Under the pieces are notes generated by a model that did no database searches, had not been told where the DNA came from, and saw only the letters and a program-made list of their open reading frames with translations. Shown here one piece after another: positions 1-4,878 of a DNA stretch of 5,600 nucleotides; the stretch's first letter is position 1, and every line of letters starts with the position of its first letter. Source of the stretch: QHBQ01 sp038230695 (GTDB lineage Bacteria; Chloroflexota; Chloroflexia; QHBQ01); assembly GCA_038230695.1 (NCBI GenBank), contig JBBRMT010000278.1:1-5600 (forward strand). The letters are read 5' to 3'. The position numbers and the translations under genes are program-made.

Positions 1-381
1 CGGCCCGCTCGGCGCAGGCTCACCCGCCTTGAGCCCCACCGTTACCGTCGGAGCGGGAAGCGCGTTTGCTATTGCCGTGGCGCTTGCCTCGCTGACTACC
101 TCCGGTACTTTTGCCGCAACAGTGGGCGTAACCACAAGCGCGCCGATACTGGTGGCGGTGCCTTGCTGCGCCGCAGTTGCCACGGCTGTTGTGCTGATTA
201 CTTGCACTGGTCCAGGGCTGGCGCTCTCCGGCGCGGCAGGGCTGCCGCTCTCTGGCCCGCGCAGCGATACCAGTAGTACCATCAGCAGCACAAAGATAAT
301 CAGCGGGATGGTCGCCCACAGCCAGAGCGGGAGCGGGCCGAGACTGCGCTGCCAGGTGGGTTCGGGTTGGGGTTCTTTCAT
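1..381 (-). CDS. Single-pass membrane protein, 5' part only (runs off the left edge)
   Basis: Reading the minus strand from ATG at 381 gives 127 codons without a stop up to the window edge, so the C-terminus is missing. The protein starts MKEPQPEPTWQRSLG. A strongly hydrophobic stretch at about residues 17-39 (PLWLWATIPLIIFVLLMVLL in its core) followed by R41 is one transmembrane helix or uncleaved anchor. Residues 42-127 are rich in Ala, Pro, Ser, Thr and Val with no recognisable motif, which fits a low-complexity linker on the far side of the membrane. GGAG (388-391) lies 6 bases before the ATG and supports this start. A TATAAT lies upstream on the minus strand (413-418), but I see no convincing -35. 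I do not recognise the family. The plus-strand ORF over the same bases lacks this logic of start site and helix and is taken as its shadow. Confidence 0.72.
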   Translation of the reverse strand, partial: MKEPQPEPTWQRSLGPLPLWLWATIPLIIFVLLMVLLVSLRGPESGSPAAPESASPGPVQVISTTAVATAAQQGTATSIGALVVTPTVAAKVPEVVSEASATAIANALPAPTVTVGLKAGEPAPSGP

Positions 382-589
382 CAGATGCTCCAGTCTTTCG
401 ATGCTATACCATATTATATACGCAGCAGCCAGACTGGGGGTTTGTCACCAGGCCGCTGAGTGTTTCAGCTAATGCCTTGCCGCCTGATGCCGGTGGTGGC
501 GTATTCCTATCTAGCGCCCAGCTTCGCCCCATCTTGCAATTATCCCCAACCCTACTTTCTGCTATATCCAAACCTGGCGCTGCTATCTA

Positions 590-617
590 TTGACCTGGGT
601 GCCGGGTGTGCTATTAT
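590..617 (+). promoter_or_regulatory. Sigma70-type promoter for the HAD phosphatase gene
   Basis: TTGACC (590-595) and TATTAT (612-617) are separated by 16 bases, giving a close match to the consensus. Transcription would start near 624, about 27 bases before the ATG at 651. A purine-rich ribosome site, GAGGGGGG (about 635-642), lies between. The rest of the 382-650 intergenic stretch shows nothing else I can name. Confidence 0.65.
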
Positions 618-650
618 AGGCGCATGAAAATTGTGAGGGGGGCGCTATAG

Positions 651-1121
651 ATGCTCTATATCTTCGACCTGGACGACACCCTGATCGAGGGCTACATGGA
701 AAGGCCAGGGCGTGACTACGCTCCAGTCACAGTGCTGCCCGGCCGTCGCGAGAGGCTGGCCGGGTTGCTGGCCGAGGGCGCTACCATCGCGATCGCTACC
801 AACCAGGCGGGGGTGGCGTTCGGCTTCGTAACCGAGGCGGATGTCGAACGCAAGCTGGCCGCCGTGCTTGTGGCGCTGGGACTGGCTGCCGACACCACCG
901 TGGCGGCCTGCTACAACCACCCGAAGGCAAGGATCCTAAGGTATCGCCGAGAGGATGCCCGCCGCAAGCCGGGTGGCGGGATGCTCGAGGAGATTATCGC
1001 CGCACACTCTGCTGCCGCCAGTGGCGGGGCGCTGTTCGTCGGTGACAGCGCGGCGGATAAGCAGGCCGCCGAGGCGGCAGGGGTTTCGTTCCAGTGGGCG
1101 AGCGACTTCTTCAACCGCTAA
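651..1121 (+). CDS. HAD-superfamily hydrolase, small class III-type phosphatase
   Basis: The 156-aa product carries the four HAD motifs in order. Motif I is FDLDDTLIEG, with the nucleophile at D6 and the acid/base at D8. Motif II is ATNQAG, with T50. Motif III is the Lys in RRKPGGGML (K106). Motif IV is VGDSAADKQAA, with D132 and D136 as likely Mg2+ ligands. The TNQAG motif, a KP(G/D)xGM-type motif and the short length with no large cap domain are typical of HAD-IIIA phosphatases such as the GmhB and HisB-N group. The enzyme should hydrolyse a phosphomonoester in the cytoplasm through an aspartyl-phosphate. The zinc-binding Cys cluster typical of GmhB is absent, so the substrate cannot be assigned. 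GAGGGGGG about 8 bases upstream and the promoter at 590-617 support the start. It looks intact. Confidence 0.88.
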   Translation: MLYIFDLDDTLIEGYMERPGRDYAPVTVLPGRRERLAGLLAEGATIAIATNQAGVAFGFVTEADVERKLAAVLVALGLAADTTVAACYNHPKARILRYRREDARRKPGGGMLEEIIAAHSAAASGGALFVGDSAADKQAAEAAGVSFQWASDFFNR

Positions 1122-1138
1122 ACCAGGAGGAAGAAAGT

Positions 1139-1348
1139 ATGAGCAAGTCAGAATCACAGCTGGGTCGGCCATTCGCTGGTGTAGGCAGTGCCGACAACCA
1201 TTATAAAGTAGCGGCATATTGGCGGGAAAGGGCTTGCAGATTGCTCAAGTTCCTGTATAATATCTGCATACAGGTGCTATATAGTTTAACGGTCAGGTTG
1301 GCCCAGGGGCCGCGACCCTGCTGCTCCAGGTCATTCACGTCCACATAA
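1139..1348 (+). CDS. Possible small ORF of unknown function, 69 aa
   Basis: ATG at 1139 is preceded by AGGAGG (1125-1130) at good spacing. It lies 17 bases after the stop of the HAD gene, as expected for a co-transcribed second gene. The product begins MSKSESQLGRPFAGVGSADN, continues with a plausibly helical part (YWRERACRLLKFLYN), and ends in an unconvincing Arg/Ser-rich tail. No family is recognised. The promoter and most of the leader of the next gene lie inside its second half. That suggests either an overlapping leader peptide or, more likely, a gene whose real 3' part has been lost. The ribosome site is the main support. Confidence 0.4.
   Translation: MSKSESQLGRPFAGVGSADNHYKVAAYWRERACRLLKFLYNICIQVLYSLTVRLAQGPRPCCSRSFTST
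1234..1261 (+). promoter_or_regulatory. Sigma70-type promoter for the secreted protein
   Basis: TTGCAG (1234-1239) and a perfect TATAAT (1256-1261) are 16 bases apart. Transcription would start near 1268, leaving a leader of about 90 bases before the ATG at 1360. The leader ends in a strong ribosome site, AAGGAGGG (1347-1354). Confidence 0.62.
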
Positions 1349-1359
1349 GGAGGGCGCAC

Positions 1360-2184
1360 ATGAAGAGACGTTTGAGTTCCCTGCTCCTGGTCGGGGTCGG
1401 CCTGGCGGTCGGCCTGATGGTCGGGCTTAACTGGCAAACCAGTGGCTCCTTGGCACAGACTGCGAGCAACTGTCAGAGCTTCGCGCAGACTGGGCACACC
1501 GTCTGTGGCAAGTTCCTTGCCTACTGGCAGGCGCACGGCGGTCTGGCCCAGAATGGCTACCCGCTCTCCCAGGAGTTCACCGAGACTAGCGACCTGAACG
1601 GCAAGCCCTACATGGTGCAATACTTCGAGCGGGCAGTCTTCGAGCTGCACCCGGAGAACCAGCCGCCCTACGATGTGCTGCTCTCCCAGCTCGGCACGTA
1701 CCTCGGCCACGCGAACTACGCGATGGGGTTCCCCGCAGCGGCCAACGTGGTGCCCTCCTACGATAATCACGACACGGCGGCCCAGGTGCTGAAATCGTTC
1801 TATAACGCGGTCAACCGCAAGGAGTATGAGCGCGCTTACAGCTACTTTGAGGGTGCGCCCAACCCGCCCCCGGCTACCGCGCCTGCCTACCCCCAGTGTG
1901 TCAGCGGCTATGCGGACACCGCGTCTGTTACCCTGGCGCTGGGTCAGGTCACAACCGATGCGGGCGCGGGGAACGTCTATGCCAGCCTGCCGGTGGTGAT
2001 TGATGCGAAGCATACGGATAGCAGCACCGCCCGCTTCGCTGGATGCTACTTCCTGCACCATGTAAGTCCCGGCATCACCATGGACCCGCAGGCGGAGATC
2101 TGGCACATCGTATCGGCGACACTCGCCCCGGCACCGACAGATGCTTCGCTGGATACGCTGCTCGCGCGAAACTGCGTGCGGTGA
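1360..2184 (+). CDS. Secreted protein: LGFP-like N-terminal region plus NTF2-like C-terminal region
   Basis: The 274-aa product begins with a signal peptide: MKRR, a hydrophobic core at residues 7-23, and probable cleavage after SLA near residue 32. Residues 38-118 contain GKFLAYWQAHGGLAQNGYPLS and VQYFERAVFELHP, a repeat style related to LGFP or cell-surface modules that I associate with Chloroflexota. Residues 138-258 (AQVLKSFYNAVNRKEYERAY through EIWHIVSATL) look like a small NTF2/SnoaL-type alpha-beta domain. C38/C49 and C180/C229 could form disulfides outside the cell. AAGGAGGG 5 bases before the ATG and the promoter at 1234-1261 fix the start. The ending DASLDTLLARNCVR looks natural. 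The enzymatic or binding role is unknown, and the domain names are from memory of the families. Confidence 0.85.
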   Translation: MKRRLSSLLLVGVGLAVGLMVGLNWQTSGSLAQTASNCQSFAQTGHTVCGKFLAYWQAHGGLAQNGYPLSQEFTETSDLNGKPYMVQYFERAVFELHPENQPPYDVLLSQLGTYLGHANYAMGFPAAANVVPSYDNHDTAAQVLKSFYNAVNRKEYERAYSYFEGAPNPPPATAPAYPQCVSGYADTASVTLALGQVTTDAGAGNVYASLPVVIDAKHTDSSTARFAGCYFLHHVSPGITMDPQAEIWHIVSATLAPAPTDASLDTLLARNCVR

Positions 2185-2796
2185 AGCGCACGGGGGTGAT
2201 CAGCGGCAGCGACGCTAGCCACTACACCCCGGGCGGCACCGCCACCCGTGGTCATTCGCCAAGCTGGTCGACCTTGCCCTCGGCCTGCCGCTGCTCACCC
2301 CCAAAGCGGGCAGAGCTTCCCCGATGTGCCGCCTCAGAACCCCTTCTACGTCTTCATCGAGACCGCTACCGCCAACCGCATCATCAGCGGCTATCCCGAT
2401 GGCACCTTCCGTCCCGCCAGTCCAATCCGTCGCGACGAGATGGCGCAAGTGGTCTACGCCGCGCAGCAGCACCAACCCACCTCGCCCTCGCCCACGAATA
2501 CGCCTGCATTAGGTTTGACTGACACGCCGACCTCGACAGCAACCCCGTTCTTCACCCCCACACCTGGTGCGCTAGCCAGCACATTCACCCCACAGGGGCG
2601 GTTAACCCCACGGGCTAATCGCCCCTGGCTACACCCATTGTCCTGGCGCACGAGTGGGTCAGCGAGAAACCCAGCGCAAGCGACACGCCACCCGCTGGCT
2701 GTAAGGGCATCTATCATTCCAAAGGCCGCAGGCAAGGGCCAGATGCCGCCCTTGCCTGATGCGGCCTGCCGCAATTCGGTCTTCCTCGATATTTAG
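2181..2796 (+). pseudogene. SLH-domain surface protein remnant with two frameshifts
   Basis: Three frames together encode S-layer homology repeats. In frame 3, VKRTGVISGSDASHYTPGG is followed by TATRG. In frame 2, from 2255, the reading is FAKLVDLALGLPLLTPKAG. In frame 1, from 2311, it is QSFPDVPPQNPFYVFIETAT followed by ANRIISGYPDGTFRPASPIR and RDEMAQVVYAA. Each switch is explained by one missing base, near 2254 (CA-TTC) and near 2311 (GG-CAG). A Thr/Pro-rich linker follows (PSPTNTPALGLTDTPTSTAT, from about residue 75 of the last frame) and then unconvincing sequence to the TAG at 2794-2796. SLH domains bind secondary cell-wall polymers. The region starts in the middle of an SLH repeat, directly overlapping the stop of the preceding gene, so its 5' part is missing. 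True decay is favoured, but sequencing errors could explain the two indels. Confidence 0.75.
2723..2767. repeat. Long near-perfect inverted repeat (hairpin)
   Basis: AGGCCGCAGGCAAGGGC (2723-2739) pairs with GCCCTTGCC (2748-2756) and TGCGGCCT (2760-2767). This gives 17 base pairs, an 8-base loop (2740-2747) and a 3-base TGA bulge (2757-2759). No T-run follows, so it is not a standard intrinsic terminator. It may be the decayed end of the SLH transcription unit, a REP-like element, or an RNA structure. Confidence 0.6.
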
Positions 2797-2822
2797 CGTC
2801 AGCCTCCCCGCCCCGCGCATTA

Positions 2823-2861
2823 AACCATCCTGCCTACCTACCCGATGGGGCTGATTATTGC
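2823..2861 (+). repeat. Degenerate copy of the terminator-region repeat (left copy)
   Basis: This stretch aligns with 5240-5283. The shared blocks are AACCATCC, TACCT, CCCGAT, GGGGC and TTATTGC in the same order. The left copy lacks the CGGGC arm and the T-run that make the right copy a terminator. The two copies flank the toxin-antitoxin-like island in the same orientation. Confidence 0.5.
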
Positions 2862-2911
2862 TGATCACTGGCTCTGGCGATATGTGCTTCAGAACTGCGT
2901 GCGCCCGTTAA

Positions 2912-2989
2912 CACTCCGCCCACAAGCGTGCTTACTGGAAGAAGCACGGCGCGGAGATTAGGGAGCGGCGCAGGCGTGGAGAAGCATGA
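2912..2989 (+). pseudogene. Short basic coding remnant, family unknown
   Basis: An open stretch without a start codon follows a TAA at 2909-2911. It reads HSAHKRAYWKKHGAEIRERR followed by RRGEA and a TGA. A Tyr-Trp-Lys-Lys-His start and a run of Arg/Glu look like the helical tail of a nucleic-acid-binding protein, for example some HNH-type proteins. The piece is too short to assign. It lies in a 245-base stretch (2797-3041) that otherwise holds only the degenerate repeat and the promoter of the next gene. Confidence 0.22.
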
Positions 2990-3006
2990 GCAGGTAAGCT
3001 CCTACG

Positions 3007-3036
3007 TTGACGAATAGGGGAGAGAAAGGATATAAT
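3007..3036 (+). promoter_or_regulatory. Promoter of the toxin-antitoxin-like island, probably giving a leaderless mRNA
   Basis: TTGACG (3007-3012) and a perfect TATAAT (3031-3036) are 18 bases apart. The ATG of the DUF6932-like gene begins at 3042, only 5 bases after the -10. A normal start distance therefore puts the first transcribed base at or next to the A of the ATG, leaving no room for a ribosome site. The purine run GGGGAGAGAAAGGA lies between the -35 and -10, so it would not be in the transcript. Confidence 0.62.
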
Positions 3037-3041
3037 AAGGC

Positions 3042-3476
3042 ATGATCCCACCCTTTGAACAGAACGGCAACCTACCGCCGGGCATCTACTGGGCCTCATG
3101 GGATGAAGTTTATAACCGCTTCGGCACCAATGACCACCGTCGGGGTCTGCTCGTCGGCCTGAAGAAGGCGCTGAGGGCGCTAAAGAGAGCGAAGGTCGCT
3201 ACTGTCTACCTAAATGGCAGCTTCGTTACCGCTAAAGAGGATCCTAACGACTATGATGTAACCTGGGAGATGGCAGGTTTCGATGCCACAAGGCTCGACC
3301 CTGTGTTCGTAGACTTCAGCCAACTGCGTGCAGCGCAGAAAGCCAAGTACGGTGGTGAGTTCTTCCCAGTGCGAACCGATGATCCACAAGAAAGTTATCT
3401 CGATTACTTTCAAAGAGAGAAAGACACCACCCGACCAAAGGGCATAATCGCCATAGATCTGAGGAGCTTCAAATGA
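3042..3476 (+). CDS. DUF6932-like protein with nucleotidyltransferase motif, putative toxin
   Basis: The 144-aa product opens MIPPFEQNGNLPPGIYWASW, a start I recognise from the DUF6932 family. It continues through a helix (GLLVGLKKALRALKRAKVA) into VYLNGSFVTAKEDPNDYDV. That segment fits the nucleotidyltransferase signature G-S-x9-D-x-D, with G59, S60, D70 and D72. The third acidic residue could lie in DPVFVDF (86-92). Such proteins are small cytosolic members of the polymerase-beta fold and often sit beside small antitoxin-like genes, so a toxin that modifies RNA or protein with a nucleotide is a reasonable inference, not shown. It is the first gene of the island. Its stop TGA (3474-3476) overlaps the ATG of A1 (3473), indicating coupled translation. 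A leaderless start is likely. Length and motifs look complete. Confidence 0.85.
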   Translation: MIPPFEQNGNLPPGIYWASWDEVYNRFGTNDHRRGLLVGLKKALRALKRAKVATVYLNGSFVTAKEDPNDYDVTWEMAGFDATRLDPVFVDFSQLRAAQKAKYGGEFFPVRTDDPQESYLDYFQREKDTTRPKGIIAIDLRSFK

Positions 3477-3697
3477 TCGCGAACCAGCAAGAATATGAGA
3501 TTACCCAAGAGTGGGTGAAGAAGTTTGAGCGAAAGCAGAATGCGCCTCTGCCCGAAGATGACCCGATTGACCCGCGAGGGCGAAAGATCGAGCACGATGC
3601 TATTGCCGCCACAATTGAGGAGCTTCGCGAAGAGCTTGCTGTGTATGAGGCAGCACATCATCTCGACCTCGACCTGGTGGGAGCGGAGCAAAGGTGA
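3473..3697 (+). CDS. A1: small helical antitoxin-like protein, 74 aa
   Basis: ATG at 3473 overlaps the stop of the DUF6932-like gene and has GAGGAG (3461-3466) 6 bases upstream. The product begins MIANQQEYEITQEWVKKFER, continues through an acidic centre (PLPEDDPIDPRG), and ends in a predicted amphipathic helix (IAATIEELREELAVYEAAHH) with the tail GAEQR. The MI-x-N-x-x-x-Y-x-I-T start resembles the leading segment of small antitoxin or XRE-linked proteins I know from Chloroflexota and cyanobacteria. No helix-turn-helix is present here. Its position directly after the putative toxin suggests it is the cognate partner, perhaps acting by a coiled-coil contact. This is inference. It is most similar to A4. 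Confidence 0.85.
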   Translation: MIANQQEYEITQEWVKKFERKQNAPLPEDDPIDPRGRKIEHDAIAATIEELREELAVYEAAHHLDLDLVGAEQR

Positions 3698-3707
3698 TCA
3701 GCACACC
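3680..3707 (+). repeat. A1-A2 junction: repeat that carries the coupled start of A2 (copy 1)
   Basis: This 28-base stretch recurs exactly at 4879-4906. It encodes the GAEQR tail of A1 and supplies GGAGCGGAG as the ribosome site for A2. It also contains the GTGA in which the start of A2 (3694) overlaps the stop of A1 (3695-3697). Confidence 0.85.
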
Positions 3708-3912
3708 TGATCAGTACGATTACACCAGAGAGTTGATCACGGCATTTGAAGAGAAGCTAGATTGGCTCGACAAAAACCATCTCGATGAAGACCCCCGCGT
3801 CCGCAAGCTGGAGAGGGACGGCTATGCTTCCTTTGTCGAGAGTCTGAGACTCGAACTCGCCGAATATGAGGCAGCGCACCAACCGGAACTGGCGGGAGCC
3901 GAGCAAAGGTGA
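3694..3912 (+). CDS. A2: small helical antitoxin-like protein, 72 aa
   Basis: GTG at 3694 overlaps the A1 stop by four bases, and GGAGCGGAG in the A1 tail is its ribosome site. The product begins MISTPDQYDYTRELITAFEE, has the conserved centre DEDPRVRKLERDGYASFVE, and ends LRLELAEYEAAHQPELAGAE-QR. It belongs to the same sub-branch as A3 and A5 (MISTP(D/E)QY start and EDPRVRKLE core), whereas A1 and A4 begin MIAN. It is mostly charged and helical, with no signal peptide, membrane segment, Cys or HTH. Coupled translation predicts amounts matched to A1. Its function is unknown beyond the antitoxin-like context. Confidence 0.85.
   Translation: MISTPDQYDYTRELITAFEEKLDWLDKNHLDEDPRVRKLERDGYASFVESLRLELAEYEAAHQPELAGAEQR
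3894..3912 (+). promoter_or_regulatory. A2-A3 junction: ribosome site and GTGA overlap
   Basis: GGGAGCCGAGCAAAG precedes the GTG of A3 (3909), which overlaps the TGA of A2 (3910-3912). It is the same arrangement as at 3680-3697, with one base changed in the GGAGCGGAG core, and it fixes GTG 3909 as the start of A3. Confidence 0.75.
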
Positions 3913-4127
3913 TAAGCACGCCGGAGCAGTACGAAGCGACCCAAGAGTTGGTGGCAGATTTTGAAGCCAATCTCAAGCGCCTTACAGCTAAAGACGATGG
4001 GGAGGATCCCCGTGTGCGGAAGCTGGAGATGGATGCCTGCGCCTTGATGATCGAGAGCTTGAGACGCGAACTCACCGAATATGAGGCGGAGCATCATCTT
4101 GACATCGCCCTGGCCGCGCAGAAATAG
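3909..4127 (+). CDS. A3: small helical antitoxin-like protein, 72 aa
   Basis: GTG at 3909 overlaps the A2 stop. The product begins MISTPEQYEATQELVADFEA, has the core AKDDGEDPRVRKLEMDACAL, and ends in the helix LRRELTEYEAEHHLDIALAA-QK. It is closest to A5: both share the AKDDGEDPRVRKLEMD run and long stretches of near-identical DNA. Its tail lacks GAEQR. It is followed by a 9-base gap and a fresh ribosome site (GAGGGGG, about 4127-4133) instead of a four-base overlap, so it closes the first coupled block. Its role is unknown. As a third antitoxin-like copy it may be redundant or may bind a different partner. Confidence 0.84.
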   Translation: MISTPEQYEATQELVADFEANLKRLTAKDDGEDPRVRKLEMDACALMIESLRRELTEYEAEHHLDIALAAQK

Positions 4128-4136
4128 AGGGGGATA

Positions 4137-4679
4137 ATGAAACTCGACCAGTCGGACCACCAGGCACTTGTGCTCTGGGCCACTGACTGCGCCGAGCGGG
4201 TGCTTCCTTACTTCGAGGAGAAGTTCCCGAAGGACGACCGACCAAAGCAAGCGATCGCAGCGGGGCGTGCCTGGGTGCGCGGTGAGATAACAATGAGCGA
4301 GGCACGCGCCGCCGCATTTGCCGCCCACGCGGCCGCCCGCGATGCCGATCAACCCGCTGCCCGTGCCGCCGCCCGTTCAGCCGGTCACGCCGCCGCCACT
4401 GCCCACGTTCCGGCTCACGCCACTCACGCCGCTACCTACGCGGTCAGCGCTGCCTCCTATGCCGCCGCCTCCGCCAATGCCGCCGCTGCCACCACCAGGG
4501 AACGTGATTGGCAATACCGACACCTTCCACAGCGCCTTCAGACAGTAGCGTTTCCCGCATCGGTACCCATGTCAGCTGCAAGTCCGCCTGAAGATAATGC
4601 TGCGGGCGCTGGGGAGAGCGCAGATCTTGGCCATTTACCCCAACGGCAGCTTTGTCACTTCAAAAGAGAAGCCAAATGA
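4137..4679 (+). CDS. Imm5-like putative immunity protein with a foreign, out-of-frame C-terminal tail
   Basis: The 180-aa product starts MKLDQSDHQALVLWATDCAE after GAGGGGG. Residues 1-50 form a charged helical region (RVLPYFEEKFPKDDRPKQAI). Residues 54-120 are extremely Ala-rich with regular His (H64, H84, H90, H94, H97), as in FAAHAAARDA and SAGHAAATAHVPAHATHAAT. This closely resembles the all-helical Imm5-like family that NCBI calls putative immunity protein (recalled, not searched). The ending RERDWQYRHLPQRLQ (about 121-135) looks like the natural end region. From about residue 139 the sequence is DUF6932 toxin DNA in the wrong frame (see 4550-4680), so the last 40 or so residues are an accidental extension. 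The TGA (4677-4679) overlaps the ATG of A4. No polymorphic-toxin target is visible in the window. Confidence 0.77.
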   Translation: MKLDQSDHQALVLWATDCAERVLPYFEEKFPKDDRPKQAIAAGRAWVRGEITMSEARAAAFAAHAAARDADQPAARAAARSAGHAAATAHVPAHATHAATYAVSAASYAAASANAAAATTRERDWQYRHLPQRLQTVAFPASVPMSAASPPEDNAAGAGESADLGHLPQRQLCHFKREAK

Positions 4680-4680
4680 T
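4550..4680 (+). pseudogene. Remnant of a second DUF6932-like toxin gene
   Basis: In frame 1, from about 4576, the DNA reads QLQVRLKIMLRALGRAQILA and then IYPNGSFVTSKEKPND. This matches GLLVGLKKALRALKRAKVA and VYLNGSFVTAKEDPND in the intact protein. Just before it, in frame 2 from 4550, RIGTH matches RFGTN, with about 10 bases lost between the two pieces. The remnant covers roughly residues 23-70 of 144. It stops after the first Asp of D-x-D, exactly where AAATGAT (4674-4680) joins the A4 start, so about 74 codons are missing. No start codon or reading frame remains for a toxin. The bases are read instead as the tail of the Imm5-like gene. Confidence 0.82.
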
Positions 4681-4876
4681 CGCGAACCGACAAGAATATG
4701 AGATTACCAAAGCTCAGGTGGCAAGGTTCGAGCAGGCGCTTGCCGAGCCACAGGTAGAAGATGACCCCACCATCCAACTGGCAGCTTATGCGTTGGAGCG
4801 GCGGGCAATCGCCACCGTGACGGACGAGCTACGCGAAGAGCTTGCCGAGTATGAGGCGAGCATAACCTCAACCTGA
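4676..4876 (+). CDS. A4: small antitoxin-like protein, 66 aa, 3' end altered by a one-base loss
   Basis: ATG at 4676 overlaps the stop of the upstream ORF (ATGA), as A1 does with its toxin. The start CAAATGATCGCGAACC is identical in bases to that of A1. The ribosome site is weaker (AAAGAGAAG), because the GAGGAG of the original toxin end is gone. The product begins MIANRQEYEITKAQVARFEQ and ends ATVTDELREELAEYEASITST. Compared with A1, one base is missing near 4861. Restoring it gives SHNLNLIGAEQR and a stop at 4894-4896 that would overlap the GTG of A5. As it stands A4 stops at 4874-4876, leaving 16 bases before A5. The helical body is intact, so it may still work. Its own toxin neighbour is deleted. 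Confidence 0.76.
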   Translation: MIANRQEYEITKAQVARFEQALAEPQVEDDPTIQLAAYALERRAIATVTDELREELAEYEASITST

Positions 4877-4878
4877 TC

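Noticed and set aside
29..472. Plus-strand ORF of 147 codons
   Set aside because: It lies opposite the membrane-protein gene, which has a clear transmembrane helix and a ribosome site. The plus-strand product is low-complexity and its start has no convincing Shine-Dalgarno sequence.
1291..1320. Small GC hairpin around GGCCCAGGGGCC as a terminator
   Set aside because: The stem is only about 4 bp and lacks a T-run. It lies in the leader of the 1360 gene and gives no clear signal.
1201..2106. Minus-strand ORF of 301 codons
   Set aside because: It is antisense to the secreted protein, whose signal peptide, domain motifs, promoter and ribosome site are all on the plus strand. The length is explained by GC-rich codon bias.
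3473..3697. Helix-turn-helix regulator call for the A proteins
   Set aside because: They resemble the leading segment found before XRE domains in some proteins, but no helix-turn-helix follows in any of the five copies, so DNA binding is not supported.
4318..4548. Very Pro-rich plus-strand ORF
   Set aside because: It is the shifted frame of the Ala-rich part of the Imm5-like gene (GCC codons read as CCG or CGC), with no independent ribosome site.
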